This document shows positions 21,951 to 23,165 of a stretch of DNA of 23,165 nt, piece by piece. Numbering within the stretch: position 1 is the first letter of the stretch; the number at the start of each line of letters is the position of its first letter. Source of the DNA: Promethearchaeota archaeon (GTDB taxonomy: Archaea; Asgardarchaeota; Lokiarchaeia; Sigynarchaeales; SOKP01). Under the pieces are notes generated by a model. The model was given only the letters and a program-made list of their open reading frames with translations, was not told the origin of the DNA and did not search any database. The position numbers were made by a program, and so were the translations under genes. The DNA is taken from the NCBI GenBank assembly GCA_030605085.1, contig JAUWBH010000094.1, positions 1 through 23,165 on the forward strand, given 5' to 3'.

Positions 21951-22888
21951 TCAAGTAATAATATTTTCTTTTATTGCTTCTCTCAACAATTTTGAAACTT
22001 TATCTATTGTTTCTTTTTTGTAAAAAAATGCCGTTTTCTCGTGAAATTTATCATCAGAATACTTAAATAATATATGAAAAGGTGTTATATAAAAACCAAA
22101 TCCATACTCATGTCTGATATTACCAAAAGTAAGAATTTTTTCGCACAAATCCTTCTCCGATATGCCGTATAATGATAAAATTACATCGTATAAAATTATT
22201 CTGTAATCCCAAATTGATATATCAAGAAAATCACCTCTATCATTTGCATAACGCGAAATAGAAGTCTCCTTGTATTTTTTGACAAAATCGACGCAGTTAT
22301 ATTTATTTGCGAGTTGATTGATAAAATTTTGTGAATTAATTTCAAACCAAGCAGCTTTTTACATTAATTTTTCAATATCAATAACTATAACTTCTATTAT
22401 ATCGTCATTTCCCCTTTTTAACTCAAATCTTTTGAAATGAACAGAAATATTTGACTCTTTAAACTTCTCAATTAAATTATCCAACTTTTTTTGAAATATT
22501 TTTTTTCTTTTTCATCTGCATAATCTTCTTTTTCCAAACGAGTGTCTATTTCCAAATATTCTTTTATAAAATCTCTAAAATTAAAAAATAGATTGTCTTG
22601 ATCATCTAAATCTCCTTTAATTTTTGGAACTATATTCATTTCTTCCATATAATATAAGATGGTACGCTCTAAAAGTAATGGGTTGCATTTTTCGAGTATT
22701 AAGTTGTCTAAATCACCATCGAGGGAACTAAGACCTTTTTTATCATATCTTTTAAGTTCGAAAAAAGTACTCGAATCATCTTCACCAAAATATTTTCGAT
22801 TTTCGATTTTGTAATCTAATTCTGCTTCCTAATCGTCTTCTTCGTTTTCTATTTATTCATTTGGCATTTTTCGTCTAAGAGATTTCAT
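21951..22888 (-). pseudogene. Roughly 310-residue gene with three stops and a frameshift
   Basis: A minus-strand gene can be read from ATG 22888 to the TAA at 21951. The frame starts MKSLRRKMPNE, meets TAA (22855-22853) and TAG (22831-22829), runs open through FFELKRYDKKGLSSLDGDLD, LEKCNPLLLERTILYYMEEM and DFIKEYLEIDTRLEKEDYAD, shifts by one base in an A-run near 22499-22506, continues as FQKKLDNLIEKFKESNISVH to TAA (22361-22359), and then through KAAWFEINSQNFINQLANKY to a C-terminus ending ETIDKVSKLLREAIKEN. The protein was acidic and soluble. No family is recognised. A 65-residue product from TTG 22148 is unlikely to be real. Four lesions in one gene suggest real decay or poor sequence. Confidence 0.55.
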
Positions 22889-22958
22889 TTATTTTTATTA
22901 TAATTTTTATCAGCCAAATTTTATCGAAAATTTGTTTGCCTATAATTAGTAAATTTAC

Positions 22959-23141
22959 TCATTTAGGTATTTGAAATTCTTTGTATCTGCCTTTTATCTC
23001 ATTAATGTCAAAAGTTATTAAAGTATGACCTCTATGATTTCCTTCAAATATTTTAATAAGTTCTTGATTTTCAAAATTATTTGGCTCAATAATTACGTAT
23101 TCTCGGCACTTTATACACGCTCTAGCCCTAATTGGAAACAC
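22959..23141 (-). CDS. Small protein with a CxxC pair, possibly cut by the window edge
   Basis: Sixty residues from a GTG at 23141. The frame is also open for all eight codons up to the window end, so the true start may lie outside. It begins FPIRARACIKCREYVIIEPN, with one CxxC, followed by HRGHTLITFDINEIKGRYKE. The conserved-looking His pair (HRGH) with the CxxC could hold a metal, but this is a guess. It lies 70 bases upstream of the broken gene at 21951-22888 in the same direction, so the two may have shared a transcript. The family is not recognised. Confidence 0.5.
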   Translation of the reverse strand: MFPIRARACIKCREYVIIEPNNFENQELIKIFEGNHRGHTLITFDINEIKGRYKEFQIPK

Positions 23142-23165
23142 CTTAAAATTTAATTCGCTGTAAAA

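Noticed and set aside
23017..23060. HRGH plus CxxC in the right-edge protein as a zinc finger
   Set aside because: The spacing fits no zinc-finger class I know, and the N-terminus may be missing, so no function is assigned.
1..23165. TAG read as pyrrolysine
   Set aside because: Two TAG codons (6125, 19996) precede open in-frame sequence, but TAG is also the plain terminator of the kinase and L13e-like genes, several broken genes have TAA instead, and no pyl gene is in the window.
1..23165. tRNA, rRNA, C/D box RNA or CRISPR array
   Set aside because: I looked for the T-loop GGTTCRANNCC, C/D boxes outside start codons, and regularly spaced repeats on both strands. None was convincing.

Overview
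The window looks like AT-rich chromosomal DNA of an Asgard (Promethearchaeota) archaeon, most likely a lokiarchaeote. The evidence is an archaeal TATA-binding protein at 20509-21111, two multidomain small GTPases, longin/roadblock-like domains, a eukaryote-type L13e ribosomal-protein domain, a Trm9-like tRNA methyltransferase and a CD36-family protein. Many genes carry a TATA-like box 25-30 bases before the start codon, as in leaderless archaeal genes. I saw no tRNA, rRNA, CRISPR array or insertion sequence.

Left part (1-7.6 kb): the start of a divergent gene at the edge, a PfkB-family sugar/nucleoside kinase, a helical protein of unknown function, two small membrane proteins (one of only 42 residues), a YkgJ-like cysteine-cluster protein, a large helical protein with toroid-like repeats on the minus strand, a Trm9-like methyltransferase, and a leftward row of small coiled-coil/proline-rich proteins and one unknown protein.

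Middle (7.8-16.6 kb): this part is rich in eukaryote-like genes. It holds a Ras/Rab-like GTPase with a C-terminal zinc-ribbon-like module, a convergent L13e-HhH fusion, a longin-like/winged-helix protein downstream of a longin-GTPase-roadblock triple fusion, an NrdD-like protein with an ATP cone but no glycyl-radical tail, and a 733-residue protein that I read as a CD36/LIMP-2/SCARB family member. The two longin genes probably form a GTPase signalling or trafficking module. The CD36-like protein would be anchored in the cell membrane at both ends with a large external domain.

Right part (16.6-23.2 kb): the coding is looser. A protein with two left-handed beta-helix acyltransferase-like halves and the intact TBP gene sit among broken genes: a leucine-rich-repeat remnant, a small membrane-protein remnant, a winged-helix gene cut from its membrane tail by a 30-base tandem duplication, and three genes near the end with in-frame stops or frameshifts. 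These are either real decay or sequence errors clustered towards the window end. A short stretch (about 19.59-20.39 kb) uses GC-richer codons and may be foreign.

All family names were assigned by eye from motifs. No search or structure prediction was run.
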